Assembly: GCA_013396755.1 (NCBI GenBank)
Contig: VWZF01004937.1
Location: forward strand, 701,571 to 765,570
Direction of reading: 5' to 3'
DNA: 64,000 nt
Origin: Sclerurus mexicanus
Taxonomy: Eukaryota; Chordata; Aves; Passeriformes; Furnariidae
Below are positions 49,485-60,982 of the stretch, piece after piece. The number at the start of each line of letters is the position of its first letter. The first letter of the stretch is position 1. A program made the translations under genes and the position numbers. The notes beneath the pieces were generated by a model. That model ran no database searches. It saw only the letters and a program-made list of their open reading frames with translations, and was not told where the DNA came from.

Positions 49485-52439
49485 TTTTTTTTGACAGAAA
49501 CATTAAAATTGGTAAGAACGAAATACACATTAAAGTTACACACATTGTGCTCCCTCCTGTTACCTCAATGGGAACACAAACTGTAGCCATTAAGATATCC
49601 AGAATAAGGTCAAGGACAACAGGCAGGGGGAGCAGAGGATATAGACCAGTGCCCCCTTTTCTTCATGTCTCAAGTGATCCAATCCCCACAAGCGCTCACA
49701 GTTAGAAGAATGTGAGTAGAATCAATATATTGATGTGTATTAAGATAAAATCCTCTTTCCTTTCTAAATAGGTCCTGCAGAGTTTTGTTATGTAACGTTA
49801 GTGGTCCAACTCTCCTCTATTATCTGTAGTAGTCAGAAAAGAACTCGATGATTACTTCTTAGTTCTTCCAACACCCTCAGAGGAGGTGGCTCTGACTTTC
49901 TCAAACAGCAAACAGGAGAGAACCCATGCTGCTGCACCAGCAGGGGCTGAGGACTGCACCCAAGCTGAAGGCAGCCTCTGTTCCCCTGAGTAATGCTACC
50001 CAGAGCTATCACAACCCTGCCTGCACCAACCCACACTGATGGGACGTGGAGCTGTACAGGGATCTGACATACATTTCAAATCACCTGCACACCAGGGACT
50101 GCCACGTGGGCCAGCAAACCTGGTACACTGTTGTAGGTTTGTGCAGAGCTCCGTGGATGATCCCAGGGATCTGCGCAGTGTCACGCTGTTCAATGCCATG
50201 GTGAGAGCTGGGGAGCAAAGGCAAACCATGGTAAATGCTGGCAGAAACTGCCCTGAGATGGCTGGTGCTCAGGAGCAGTGGTGACCAGGAGGAGAAAGTG
50301 GACACTGCTTCTCAGTGCCAAAGTGAAAAACAGCCCTGAGAACGGCACTGCTCAGTGGATCCCACGGGAGAAGCACACTCCTGCACAAATGGTACAGCTG
50401 ACCCATTATATCCTCTGTCCCAACCTGAGTGTACATTAGGGCCTACAGCTGGTTTATAATGAAGGTCTGAAGTCATCAGGGCTATTCTGGCTCCAGTTCT
50501 CATTAAAGATGTTGAACATCAGCCCAGGTTTGGTCAAAAAGTTACACAGGTTTTCAAATTGTTCCAGCTTGCAGTGACCGAAGGTTGATTTAGGGTTTGC
50601 TGTCAGAGCAAATTCACATTTACAGCTCTACAAGCTGCCATAAAAAGCCAGGTGAAGATCAGAGTTTCCGCTCATTTGAGATATGAACAAGGTACAAAAC
50701 CATGTGGATAGGAAAAAGGATACTCACTCACTCTGGGATCATCACAATTCCAAGGAAGAATTCTATTTATTATCAGCTTTTGATATACTTCAGAAAAATA
50801 GTCTTTCTCTTGCTCCTGTCAACTTCTAAGGAGTTTGAAGTGTGAAACTTACTGTCTCTCCTGCTTCAGTCAACAAAGACCAAAGCTTAACAGCTGAACT
50901 TGTAGCAGAACACAGATCCCAGGCTGAGGGTTTATATTCTACAGTTTACCACTATCCACCACTTTTCAGGTCTGGAAGGCCAATGCTGAACGTCTAAGGA
51001 CACTTACTCTGAAGAAAGTCTCCACTAGGCATTAGTGGAGCCACGTAAATGCTCCTTCAAGGTCCCCATTAAGTGTGTGAAAGAACTTGTGATGCTGTTC
51101 TGCAAGGAGCTTACAGTTCCATGGTTAGCATCCCAAATACTACTGCTAGGAGACCTACTTCCCTAAGACAAGGGCAGGAATGATGCCTTTGTACAGACAC
51201 ATTGTACTATAAATGAGCTACTCGCAAAGCAAGGAGAAGGGACTGTTTTCCTGTGTAGCTAATAAAAAGCTGCTGCCTTGCTGTGAGTGCTAATATTAAG
51301 ACAAAAGCAAGCATCTTCAAGTTTACATTATGTTAAACACAAACCAACAGCCATCCTCTGCATCCCACCCAGAGAGACCAGATGCAGCAGAAATAACTGC
51401 TTATTTACGTTACCACAAGGACCAACAAATACGTGGCAGAAGGACAGTGTTCAAGGCATCTCTGGCAGATCACACTGGGAGATGTGTTTAGCAGATAATA
51501 CAAGTGGAGAATGCTTGAAAAGACACTGTTTGCTTAATCACTTGAGGCTAAGTCTGAAAAGATCAAACAAGCCAAGTTCAGGAGTAGCTTGTTCCCCTCC
51601 TTGAATGGGTTGTAATGTTTTACAGAGCAGAGCCCTGCAGCAATACAAAGTGGAGTCTGAGCCATGGCTACACAAGTACTGGGAGCATATGGATTTAACA
51701 ACTCTCGCCAGCGGTGAAGAGAAAACCAGAACTTTTGTTACTTAAGCACAGTTCTCTACCATTGAGGTTAAAAAACACCAACTGACAATAGCAACAAAAT
51801 TGTATATCTCACCCAAACTGGCCACTGGAGAAGAACTAATTAACCAAGACACTTCACAATTTCCATCAGTGTCTCAGTGGTACCACAGCTGTAAAAAACA
51901 CACTCTTTTCATGAGAACAAGACCTGACACCTTCAACAGAAACCTCCAGTGCTTGATCCATGGAGCCACATTTGACAGTCACTGGCAGCAGGATGTAGAG
52001 TAATTAAAGCCCATCTGCCATGGATGTCCCTCAAGGGTTTTACAGTGAAGGACCACCTAGCAGTGAGCACAGGCCCTGCACTTCCCCCAGTGGATACACG
52101 CCAAAGACATTACTGCTACAGAAGTCATTATGTACAAACAAATGAAGCATTACATTCTGAGTCCTGCCTGGGTCTGCTTTCTTCTCTTTTAGGCTTGAGT
52201 GTATTTCATTTAGAGGAAAAGAAAAACGCAGGAATTTCTTCAACCATCTCTTAATACCTCCACAACCAGGTAAGGACTAGGACATCTAGTCCCATACTTC
52301 CATGAGCCTTCTGACTTTGTTAGAATTGCTGCCCAAATTAATTTAAACCTTGGGCAATCCCACACCCCTCCCTGTTACTGTAATGCTCTTCCCTTGGATC
52401 TGCCTGCACTAGAGGCACCAGCCATCCATGGCACTGCAG

Positions 52440-52930
52440 GGCTTAACGAGCAGCAATAAAAGTCACGAGAGCCAGCAACATTTGTGTTTCTCGGTTGGTG
52501 GAATTAGCGACAGAAAACCGCAAACGTCACAAGAATCCTCCTGTCAAGAAGGAACACATGGAAGATGTGGTTGCATCTGTAGCATGACCCTAATGTTGCC
52601 TCTCCTTTTATGCTGCACCCATCGCTGTGCATCTTGAAACATCTGTGCCTTTGCAGTGACTGATTACCCAGAGACACGCAACAGCGCTCGGTATCTGTGA
52701 GAGGCCGGGGACTGAACCCTGAGTTTATTACAGAGGAGAGCTGGAGGGAGCTGCTTGCCAGAAACCCAAACTCTAGCCAACAAGTCCCTCCAGGCTCACT
52801 TGGAAAGGCCTTGTAACCTCATTGCCGTATGCCTGCTGGGCTCAAAATGAAATGCAAACTTGCATGTTACTTGTGGATTTGGATGCGCTATCCAAGGAGA
52901 GACAAATCAGGAGCCCGAGCAAGAAGCATA
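52440..52930. promoter_or_regulatory. CpG-enriched intronic patch, candidate regulatory element
   Basis: I count 11 CpG dinucleotides in about 270 bp (52441-52710), while much of the surrounding intron has almost none. On the minus strand it includes a TGACGTTT word, a cAMP-response-element-like sequence, around 52523-52530. There is no convincing reading frame. Retained CpGs in an intron can mark an undermethylated enhancer or an alternative promoter, but this is inference from composition only. Confidence 0.3.
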
Positions 52931-53470
52931 TGTTATGAGTCCAGAATAAAGTTTATCCATCCTTAATGAACTCCATGACGGGATTTTCAGAGCCATTCCT
53001 CAGTGTCTTCCCTGCTTTGGTGGTTGAAGGACCTAATAGAACCCATTTAAACAGTGATGTATCACTCATACACATTTTGATGAAGTCTTTTATTAAATGT
53101 TGCTCAAAATCTATCTGATGGCACATAAAAATCAAAGCGATTTCTTCAGAAAGTCCACCAGCAAGTTTTTCCCAGCCTTCAAGTATTTCAGAACTCTAAA
53201 GTTGCTGAAGACCCACCCAATCAGAGTTCTCTGCAATGCAGTGACAATCAGGATGTCCTGCAACGCTACACTTAGAGCAAACACTTAATCAGTTCCTAAA
53301 CTCCTTGTCATTAGAATGGGTCTATACCTACTTCTCATCCCCTATTTGAAAACCATGAGTTAGGCCTAAATGACTACCAGTTGTGGTATTTTAGAACAGT
53401 TGTGTTCAACACACACCCTCTGACTCCTCCAGATGGTAACCAAAGTTAACCAATTACTCAACTACAGCTG

Positions 53471-53488
53471 AATAATAAATAAATAAAA
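53471..53488. repeat. Short (ATAA)n simple repeat
   Basis: The run reads aataataaataaataaa, about four imperfect units of a tetranucleotide. It is too short to be notable. Confidence 0.7.
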
Positions 53489-55182
53489 GTACACAACATG
53501 TTCAAACGCCACCTACTGCAAACGGCATATTCTTTTCCAAGCCAAACACTTTCCTTCACAGATGCAACACACCCTCTACAGCATTAAAATCCTGGGGCTC
53601 AGATGTGCAACACAATCAGGACTGGCTCTCACATGGATTTAGCAGCAAGAACGCTGAAGTTACAATAAATGCTGAAACTTGACCTCTCTGAGAAACACCA
53701 ACACATGCACATGAAGGTTCTACTTGCTGTGTCAGGCAGCCCCTTGGATGCATTAGTAGTGAACATTCCACCTGGTCAGAGTGTTTGAAGCACCAAATTC
53801 CAACCTGGCATTTCTTCTCCTGAGTTCAGAGCAGCACATCGTTCTCCCATCTTCCACAAGCTCTATTCCCACCTCTGGGATCCTGCAACCTTCAGAATCT
53901 CCCAGCACTTAAATTTGTGCATTTAATTACTCCTTCTGTGGCTGTCCTTGACCAAATCTTACTTTATGGATTTCTGCCCAACTCCAGAACGTAATCAAGG
54001 TTTGACTGCATTTTAGTCCTCATCTAACATGTATTCCCAGGACTACTCAGCCTCCAGAACCCAGAGATCTAATTACAGGGTTCTCTCCATTTCTTACATG
54101 AATTCTGAAATGGAATAACAAGTCAGTCCCTGGTACAACTGCATTTACCATTTACCACCTCTGCCCACACTGTGAACTGTATCTTGAAGTTGCTCCCTCT
54201 ATTGCACACTCCTGTAACTTCCCAAATGGAGCTGTGCTAACTCTGCTGCCCTTATCCTAACTAGCTCACATAGAGGAGACATGATGTTGGAATGACATGC
54301 ATTGAAGATGTTTTTGCCTCACTTCCCCATGTTAAATTGAAATTCAACTCCACCAGAAATTATTACTTGGAGGAATTTTGGCTCCCCATTTAATAACAAG
54401 GAATCAAGTAAGAATAAAGTCTAGGATTCAGCAATATGGGAATTTGATGCTCACCTCTTGCTTTCATCTCTTACAAAACATGAAACCAATCTCAGTAGTT
54501 ACCCCGGATAACTTCAGCAGGTAGTTTTAATTCTTCCATTGTTAGCTATAATTCACTTTAAAGGTATCAAAATGAACTGTGGACACCAATTAGAAACTGT
54601 TCCTCTCATTTCGCTCTTCCCTATGCAAATGACAGTGTACACCCCAAAAACTACTGATTTCTGCTATAAACACAGCCCCATCCTGTCCCACCACCTCCCC
54701 CAGGAATGTCTGTAGGAAAGAGGAAGAGCGTGGAGAGTGTTTTTGCTGATTTTGGTACTAACTACATTTGCAGGACTGACAGCAGAACATTTCACACCCC
54801 CCTTTTCCAGAGGGCACCACACTGTCAACAAGTCCCAAGGCTGTAACAATGAGAGTCTCACACATGAGGCAAAAAACAACTCCCTTCTAATGGCGTCAAG
54901 CAAATAAGTTTCATCATTGTGAGGATGAATGGGAAATAAGTGATAATTTGAGGGAAAACAGGAGATGTGAAGAGAACAACTACATGAGAAAGTAATACGT
55001 TAAAAGCTCAAGGTTGAACGAGGTGGTCAAGATTGTGAAGAGGAGAAGACAAGAGGTTGTATGGTCTCTTCAGAGCCCACATCTCCCAAGTTCTAGTCCC
55101 AAGGAGTTCACCTGGATGCAAAACTATCAATATGTAATCAACTAGAGATGTGTCTAAGTGTGCTTATACAAGTTTAATAAAA

Positions 55183-55304
55183 TTCCAGAACATTTGGGTT
55201 GGGAGAGACCTTGAGTCACCTCATCCCACCCCCTGCCATGGGCAGGGACACCTTCCACTAGACCAGGTTGCTCCAAGCCTTATCCAAGGAAAGGTTATGA
55301 ACAT
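55183..55304 (-). mobile_element. CR1 LINE 3'-end fragment
   Basis: The plus strand reads 'gggttgggagagacc', then 'cccctgccatgggcaggg', then 'acaccttccactagaccagg' and 'ttgctccaagcc'. This is the reverse complement of the highly characteristic 3' untranslated part of avian CR1 retrotransposons, so the element lies on the minus strand. It is a short fragment of about 120 bp, truncated at its 5' end as most CR1 copies are. The octamer tail normally seen at the 3' end is not recognisable. It has no coding capacity. Confidence 0.92.
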
Positions 55305-58300
55305 TCTTGATTAGAAGTAAAGCGGATTCACAAAAAGCCATTCAGTATAAACAGGTGTGTCTGTCACTCGTGAATTAAGAAAAACACAGCAGAAAGTATT
55401 CAATATGTTTGGGAAAGCAAAGCAATAGCTTATCAAAATAGAAAAGATTCTCTACATGCTGGATGGGAGCTAAAAAACCTTGGGACAATGTAACGATACA
55501 GCATACAGCTTTCCCAATTACGCTCAGATAACATCTGCAGATATTTAGCACTTCAGATATTTTGACATTAGGTGCTGAATAAAATTCTCCCTGTTCAGAT
55601 TAGAAATGTCCAAAAAAATGAAACTACTCAGATGCTGGAATGCAGTGTCAAAACATTTGGAAATCTGACAAGGATTTTTTTTAACCATGTATTGAAAAAG
55701 AAGATGAACACTTCAACATTGTTCAAGTAGTCACATATCAGTGATGCCAGAAAGTGCTCTCAGCAGGCTGCATGTACTTCCAACAGTGACCACATGCTCC
55801 AGGAACTCCTCAGAAAACTTGATCAAGGGTGACACACGTTCTGCCTGAAGCCAGAGGTTGCTGATTGGTCAGAACAGTGATGGGAGAGGACAGAAACTGG
55901 GTGACACATCATAGGGTCGTTTGGGGAGTTTCTGGTGGACCTTCTGCTTCATATCAAAGGGGCCACCAGAAACAGGAGCAGAAGGAGATGTAGCACAGGG
56001 AGCAGCAGGAGGGGGAGGTTGTGGAATGATGTATCAGGGTAATTAGCTGTGTACTCCAGGTACACAAACATCAGTGCTCAGAAAGCCACTTTCACACATC
56101 AGCAATTCCATCAACAGGTTTTGATGCTTTTCCATAAAATATTTTTGAAGGCAGGTTTACAGAGATAGTTACCACATTTTACCATCTGCTTACTCACCAG
56201 GATAATTACCAGGGAATTCAGGTTACCCTGAGTAGTCCATAATATATATTCACATAATTCACTTATTGTATCTACTAAACATTAAACTTTGGCATGAAAA
56301 GATATTTTTAGAAGCAAATATACTACATGGGACCAAATGCTGGCCTTGATTTCAAAGGTCTCCAAATGAGAACAAAGTCTCATTTCACTACAGGAATTGC
56401 TGAATCAGTGTCTACCAGAGACTACATAATGCCAGGTCAACACCTCTTTGAATACCCTTCCTTCTAGAGCACTTCAATGGGCTTCCAACCTTTCAGGTCT
56501 CTTGTTTTGGCCTTTTCTCATGGTCTCATAATTGCATTTGCTCAGTTAAGGTTTTCTGGTTTTGCAGTGTTGTTCTGCATCTCTTCTCCCAGGACCAAGA
56601 AACTTGGTGAAATAGCAGTAAAAAAGAAGAGAGTTTTTGCACTCCATCATACCAGGAGGAAAGTCCTCATTTTCTTATGCTGCTTTGAAAATTGTAAACA
56701 CACGGAAGTCTAAGACTTGAAAAATATCAGTATGACAAGATGCAAGCAAGTTATTAAATGTAGATAAAAATATTCCAAGAACTGAAATGAAGAGGGGGAG
56801 AAGGAAAAAAGTTCTCAAATTAAACCATTACTTGAACAAAGCTGCTCAAATTTCCTATCCTACTTTTATTCTCATAGAAATTAAAACAGGTAAGCTTGGA
56901 ATCACAATGGTACCACTTTAGAGGTGCTGAGGTTACTGTGGGAGCTGCCTCTTGCCCAAACAACTAAGCTGTCTACCATCAATCTGCTTCTGGGGTAAAT
57001 AGGATACTGGCCACTGTCCCAAATTCAAGCAGTACAAACAAACAAGACAGAAAGCTGTGTTATATTTGTAAAGTGAAATAAGTCCTTGCCTAGCTGGAGA
57101 GCTCTAGGGCAGTGCTGAGCCCCCGAACTTGCTGGGGACACTTTTCCTGTCCCCAGAGGTTGCACTTGCCTTTGAACTTTCAGCCATATAGAAAAAAGAG
57201 GCTGAGTTGAAACGTCAGCATCATCTTGGATTCAAATCAATCAGCTTGATGCATGATTGCAACAACTAAAGCACTTCACCTCTGCACTGCCCTCATCCAT
57301 ATGTTCTTTATATCAGCAGTCAGCAGACTGGGTGGCTCAGTGGATTCATTTCCTGTCCTAGGCTTGGGCTCCAGTTTAAACAAAACAAAAAAAAGCCCTG
57401 AAACTGGAAAAAAGTTAGAATCTAGTGACAGTTATATTCACCAGACTTGTTTGCATCAAGTCTCCTTCTCTGTCCAAGAAAGTTGGAAGAAACCCTTGGG
57501 GAAGGCCTGGTACAACTGGTGATTTTAACTATCAACTCAACTAGCTGGTCACAGTTGTACAAAACCAGTGAAGGAACTGGAGACCTTCCAAGTGCTGCCA
57601 TACCTTTGGGTGAGTGCAAAGCAATGAAGAAGGGAAGGAGGGAAAGCTCCAAGCAGTGTCAGCTTGAGAACTGAAACAGAGTAGAAACCATCCCCACCTC
57701 AGTAAATTAATAGCCCACTGAGAGCAAAATCTCCATAAAATCTGGGCTTCCTCCAGATGCTGCTGCTCTTATCAGCTACAATGCAAGAGCTAAATTCCCA
57801 AGATAACTTAAATCTAAAAATGTGCAGCCTTCAGCATTAATGTAGGTGCCTGCCAGCTGGCGACAGTGGTTACTGCCTCAAGATAAACTTACCAGCTAAG
57901 GATGGAGACACTTCAGCAATTGAATTGCATTTACCAGTTGCTCTACAGAGCACAGTGTTACTGTGGAAGGGAAGCTTTCCCACTGCAGGTGTGTCACAGA
58001 AGTCTGTCATACCTTGGCGCTAGATACCCACACTGAAAGGAAAGCTGACCTGTCACTTGGGGGATCACAAGAAGAGCATGTCAGAAATAGCTGCACTGCA
58101 GCCTCTGAATAATTCCAAATTTTGACACGTTTCCTCCTTGTTCATCCTCTCCCCATCCTGTCTCATGAAATGCTAAAAGAGAAATTTTAAAAAGGCAAGG
58201 AAGGCTTGATATAAGGACAGTTAGTAAAAATAACATCCTTCAGTTATGCTATACTGGCTCCCTCAAAGACACTGCTTCAGAACAGCACAAAAAAGGAGCC

Positions 58301-60856
58301 AATGTTAACCCTGCTCACCGGGGATTAAAGGAGGAATCAACAGACCTTAGAGATCTCTCAAGCATCAAGATACAAAGACCATCAGCCTGAAGAAGGGACC
58401 CTGCAGCCATACCCATGCACACACCCCTCCCAGAACTCCTCTGTGTGCTTGGCCCATCCATTATCTCCTGGCTTAGTCCATCCTGCTGATAAAACAAGCA
58501 ACCTTACTATCTTCACCATTGGGAAAGAAAAGGCCCATTAAGAAAGAAAATGTTTTACTTCAGTCACTGGAAACAGGAGACATCTCACCTAGGAAGGTCA
58601 GAGCCACTGTGGTTGCCATTCTGCTGGCACATGGAGAGCAGTGACTGTCAGAACTGAAGCATTTGCAACACAGCACGAGGGCAAGTTAAAAACAGTGCAG
58701 GCCCAGTCTGCCTCCAGTCATACCTACCTCACATCAGCTTCCAAAGCACCAGCTGCACATCCAAGGGAAATGAAAGATTGAGGAGAAATCTTACTAATAC
58801 CAAAAGAAATGAAAGTATTTTGAAGTTCTATCCTGCTAATTTACTGTGGCTTCATCACTGCACTGGTTTTGTTTTATTTCAGTTTAGTTTTCTGTTTCCT
58901 TTTGTCTGCTTTTTCCAGGAAGGACTCACACAGATATAAACATCCCACCCTCTCAGGGGAACCAAACTTGTAGTAGGAGAGAGCACAGAAAATACAAAAG
59001 GCTTTATATCAGGTTGCCAAAAAGTTCTTTTTAGCCTCTTATTTACATTCCAAGTGACACTAACATTAAGAATTAACATAAGGAGTAAGTAAATAGTTCC
59101 ATTTTAGAATTGATGGACAGCTTGAGGTGCTGTGCACCCACGAGCAGCAGCATTGACACCAGACACTAAAGTGGAACAACTCTGCTGTATCAGAAACGGG
59201 TTCTTGATTTTTCTCCTTTCAAGAACATGGGACTGTCAGTAGCACCAGATGTTTTAGAGAGAGAGAACAGGAAAAAAGGGTGAAAAATCTCACACATGAA
59301 AGTGAGGGCTTGCTACTGGCTTCCTGCTCACACTCCACAGAGTGTATCCAAGCCCAGAACAACAGTTCCACCTTGAAAACTGACTGCATAAAATTGTCAC
59401 CTCGTTCCACAGACCTGCTCCTGTGAGATCGTTGCCGACTTGCTCAAACAAGTTTATGTTGGCTTTTTATTTCCACCGGACTATGCCGAGGCAGGTCTGG
59501 CACTGGGAGGGAACTGGATTCTCTCCTTTACACCACTAAGCTGTAATTTCTCCCACCTGCCCAAACCCACAGGTACCAATGGGCTCTGCAGATCCCTGGG
59601 CAGGTCCTCACCCTGAGCTGCAGCTGCACTGAAGTAACAGCTCTACCACCACCCTTAGCTCACCCTCTCCCCTACAGTGACAGGTAAAAATCCACGCTGC
59701 ACACAGCAGCTTCTCCTTCTCAGGCTCACTTCTTTCAGCAGCATGTTAAAATGCAGAGCTCTCTCCTGCAGACTGCAGTTTAGGGTAGCTTTGCCAGTTT
59801 TTAAGGCTTTTCCTGAGCTTCTGGGAAGATGTTTGCTCAGCAGCCTGCAGCACCTGCTGCCTGCAACCATCATTCTTTGGGACTGTAACAGGGCAACTTC
59901 CTAGCTAGAAATTTGCCTGAATTGTGTGATCAGCATTAAGATATCACAGCACAAAGAAAACGAGGTGCAGCAACAAACAGCAGTCTGTGAGATGTTTGAC
60001 CCCCCATGGCCCCTCAGCTGCAGGGACAGGCTGTGTTGACCTGGTGTGAATGAACAGAAAACTCAAGGCTCAGTTTCTCCCATCCATAAGCCATGAAACC
60101 TATCAGATTGAGCAGATGCCTTAATGCCTAAACATGAAACTTGGAGAAGCAGGATTTGTTTTAAACCCCCAGAAGCAACAGTTAGAGTAGAAAACATTAG
60201 GAAGGAAAACACAAAACATGCCCCTTTTGTCTATCAAGATAAAAAGAAAGAAAACACTTTCTTTTCTTCCTGCTCTGGAATAAACTCCTGTGTTTTGCTC
60301 CGTGAGAAGGATCAAATGCCAAACCCAGAACTGTGTTTTCACATGCACTGTGCAACCTAAACTCTGCACCAATGTCAGGGAGCAGGTGGAAAGGGAAACC
60401 AAAGGTGTTGGTTTAATTCAAAGCTCTCTGGGAACACATTATTTACATCCAGACCTTACAGGCATAAAACCTTTCAAAAGCAGCCATTCAGGGACCAGCT
60501 TTCATCAGCTACAGCAACTGATGGCAGTGACAGGGAGATGTGGAGAAGATAACACAGCAACAAGGAGAAAGTGCCTTTTCTGAAGGACTGTGCCATGGGA
60601 ATGCCAAGCACATCTCTACCCATTTCTTTCCCCCTCCCTGTTCAGGCCTGTTTGCAGGCATTCAGTACAGTCTGTGTTCCAAGACCACCTTTCAGAGCTT
60701 TGGTGTGTGGCATTCAGATAATAATGGGAGTGAAGAAAACAGATGATTTGTTCCTGTTTGAGAGGCATAGGGCAAATTAAGGAACAAACCCCAGCTCAGC
60801 CCAGCCAGTCCATGCTTGCTGCTCTGTAAGGACAGATGCATTTCTGGGTAACTTAC
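55305..60856 (-). other. Non-coding, inferred COL26A1 intron immediately downstream of the EMI exon
   Basis: I see no exon signature in this stretch on either strand. In particular there is no Gly-X-Y collagen coding and no coding match to the segment that follows the EMI domain. There is one perfect 11-bp inverted repeat at 55928-55938 and 55963-55973 (24-bp loop), which is within chance expectation for a window this size. Confidence 0.55.
60851..60856 (-). other. COL26A1: Splice donor of the COL26A1 EMI exon
   Basis: On the minus strand the exon ends GAGGAGG and the intron opens GTAAGT, a perfect match to the U1-complementary donor consensus. The cut falls after the first base of a codon. 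That is consistent with a split Glu codon ahead of the cysteine that follows the EMI core in collagen XXVI. Confidence 0.9.
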
Positions 60857-60960
60857 CCTCCTCACAGTTGCTCCCCGTGAAGCCAGGACAGCACCTCCAC
60901 TCCAGCGTGGTCACAGTTCTGTAGGACATTTTGTATGTGGGCCTGATGAGAGTCCTGTAA
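60857..60960 (-). CDS. COL26A1: COL26A1 internal coding exon, C-terminal part of the EMI domain
   Basis: This 104-nt exon reads on the minus strand as the last base of a split Ser codon, 34 whole codons, and the first base of a split Glu codon (intron phases 2 and 1). The peptide begins YRTLIRPTYKMSYRT, continues VTTLEW, and ends RCCPGFTGSNCEE. The Trp-Arg-Cys-Cys-Pro-Gly core at residues 21-26 and the Cys at 32 are the hallmark C-terminal cysteines of EMI domains. EMI domains are small cysteine-rich extracellular modules found in EMILINs, multimerins, EMID1 and collagen XXVI. The wording matches what I recall of collagen XXVI better than EMID1 or the EMILINs. The protein is a secreted extracellular-matrix collagen, known mainly from testis and ovary, with the EMI domain ahead of the Gly-X-Y regions. 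Both splice sites are intact. Nothing suggests a pseudogene. The paralogue EMID1 is the main alternative. Confidence 0.9.
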
Positions 60961-60982
60961 CTAACACAAACAAGGAGTCAGT
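60961..60982 (-). other. COL26A1: Splice acceptor, pyrimidine tract and likely branch point of the COL26A1 EMI exon
   Basis: Read on the minus strand, the intron ends TCCTTGTTTGTGTTAG just before TTACAGG. The tract is T-rich. A CTGAC motif lies at 60977-60981, putting the candidate branch adenosine at 60978, about 17 nt from the acceptor. This is on the short side but workable. The first exon base completes a Ser codon if the upstream exon ends in AG. Confidence 0.8.

Larger units (their letters stand above)
49485..55182. other. Non-coding, inferred COL26A1 intron; includes a CpG-enriched patch
   Basis: No exon, RNA gene or large repeat is visible. The stretch holds a CpG-enriched patch (52440-52930, listed separately) and a short (ATAA)n run at 53471-53488. 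The remainder is ordinary AT-leaning intron sequence with chance open frames below about 110 codons. Confidence 0.55.

Noticed and set aside
55928..55973. Perfect 11-bp inverted repeat with a 24-bp loop
   Set aside because: About one such pair is expected by chance in a window this long when loops up to tens of bases are allowed.
1..60856. Search for further COL26A1 exons: the segment after the EMI domain, Gly-X-Y repeats, and the C-terminal coiled region on minus
   Set aside because: No minus-strand run of glycine at every third codon, and no match to the expected exon start after the split Glu codon, was found by reading. Short exons could still be missed without an alignment.
1..60856. 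Exons of the genes neighbouring COL26A1 in other vertebrates (MYL10, CUX1)
   Set aside because: I saw no EF-hand, CUT-domain or homeodomain coding on either strand.
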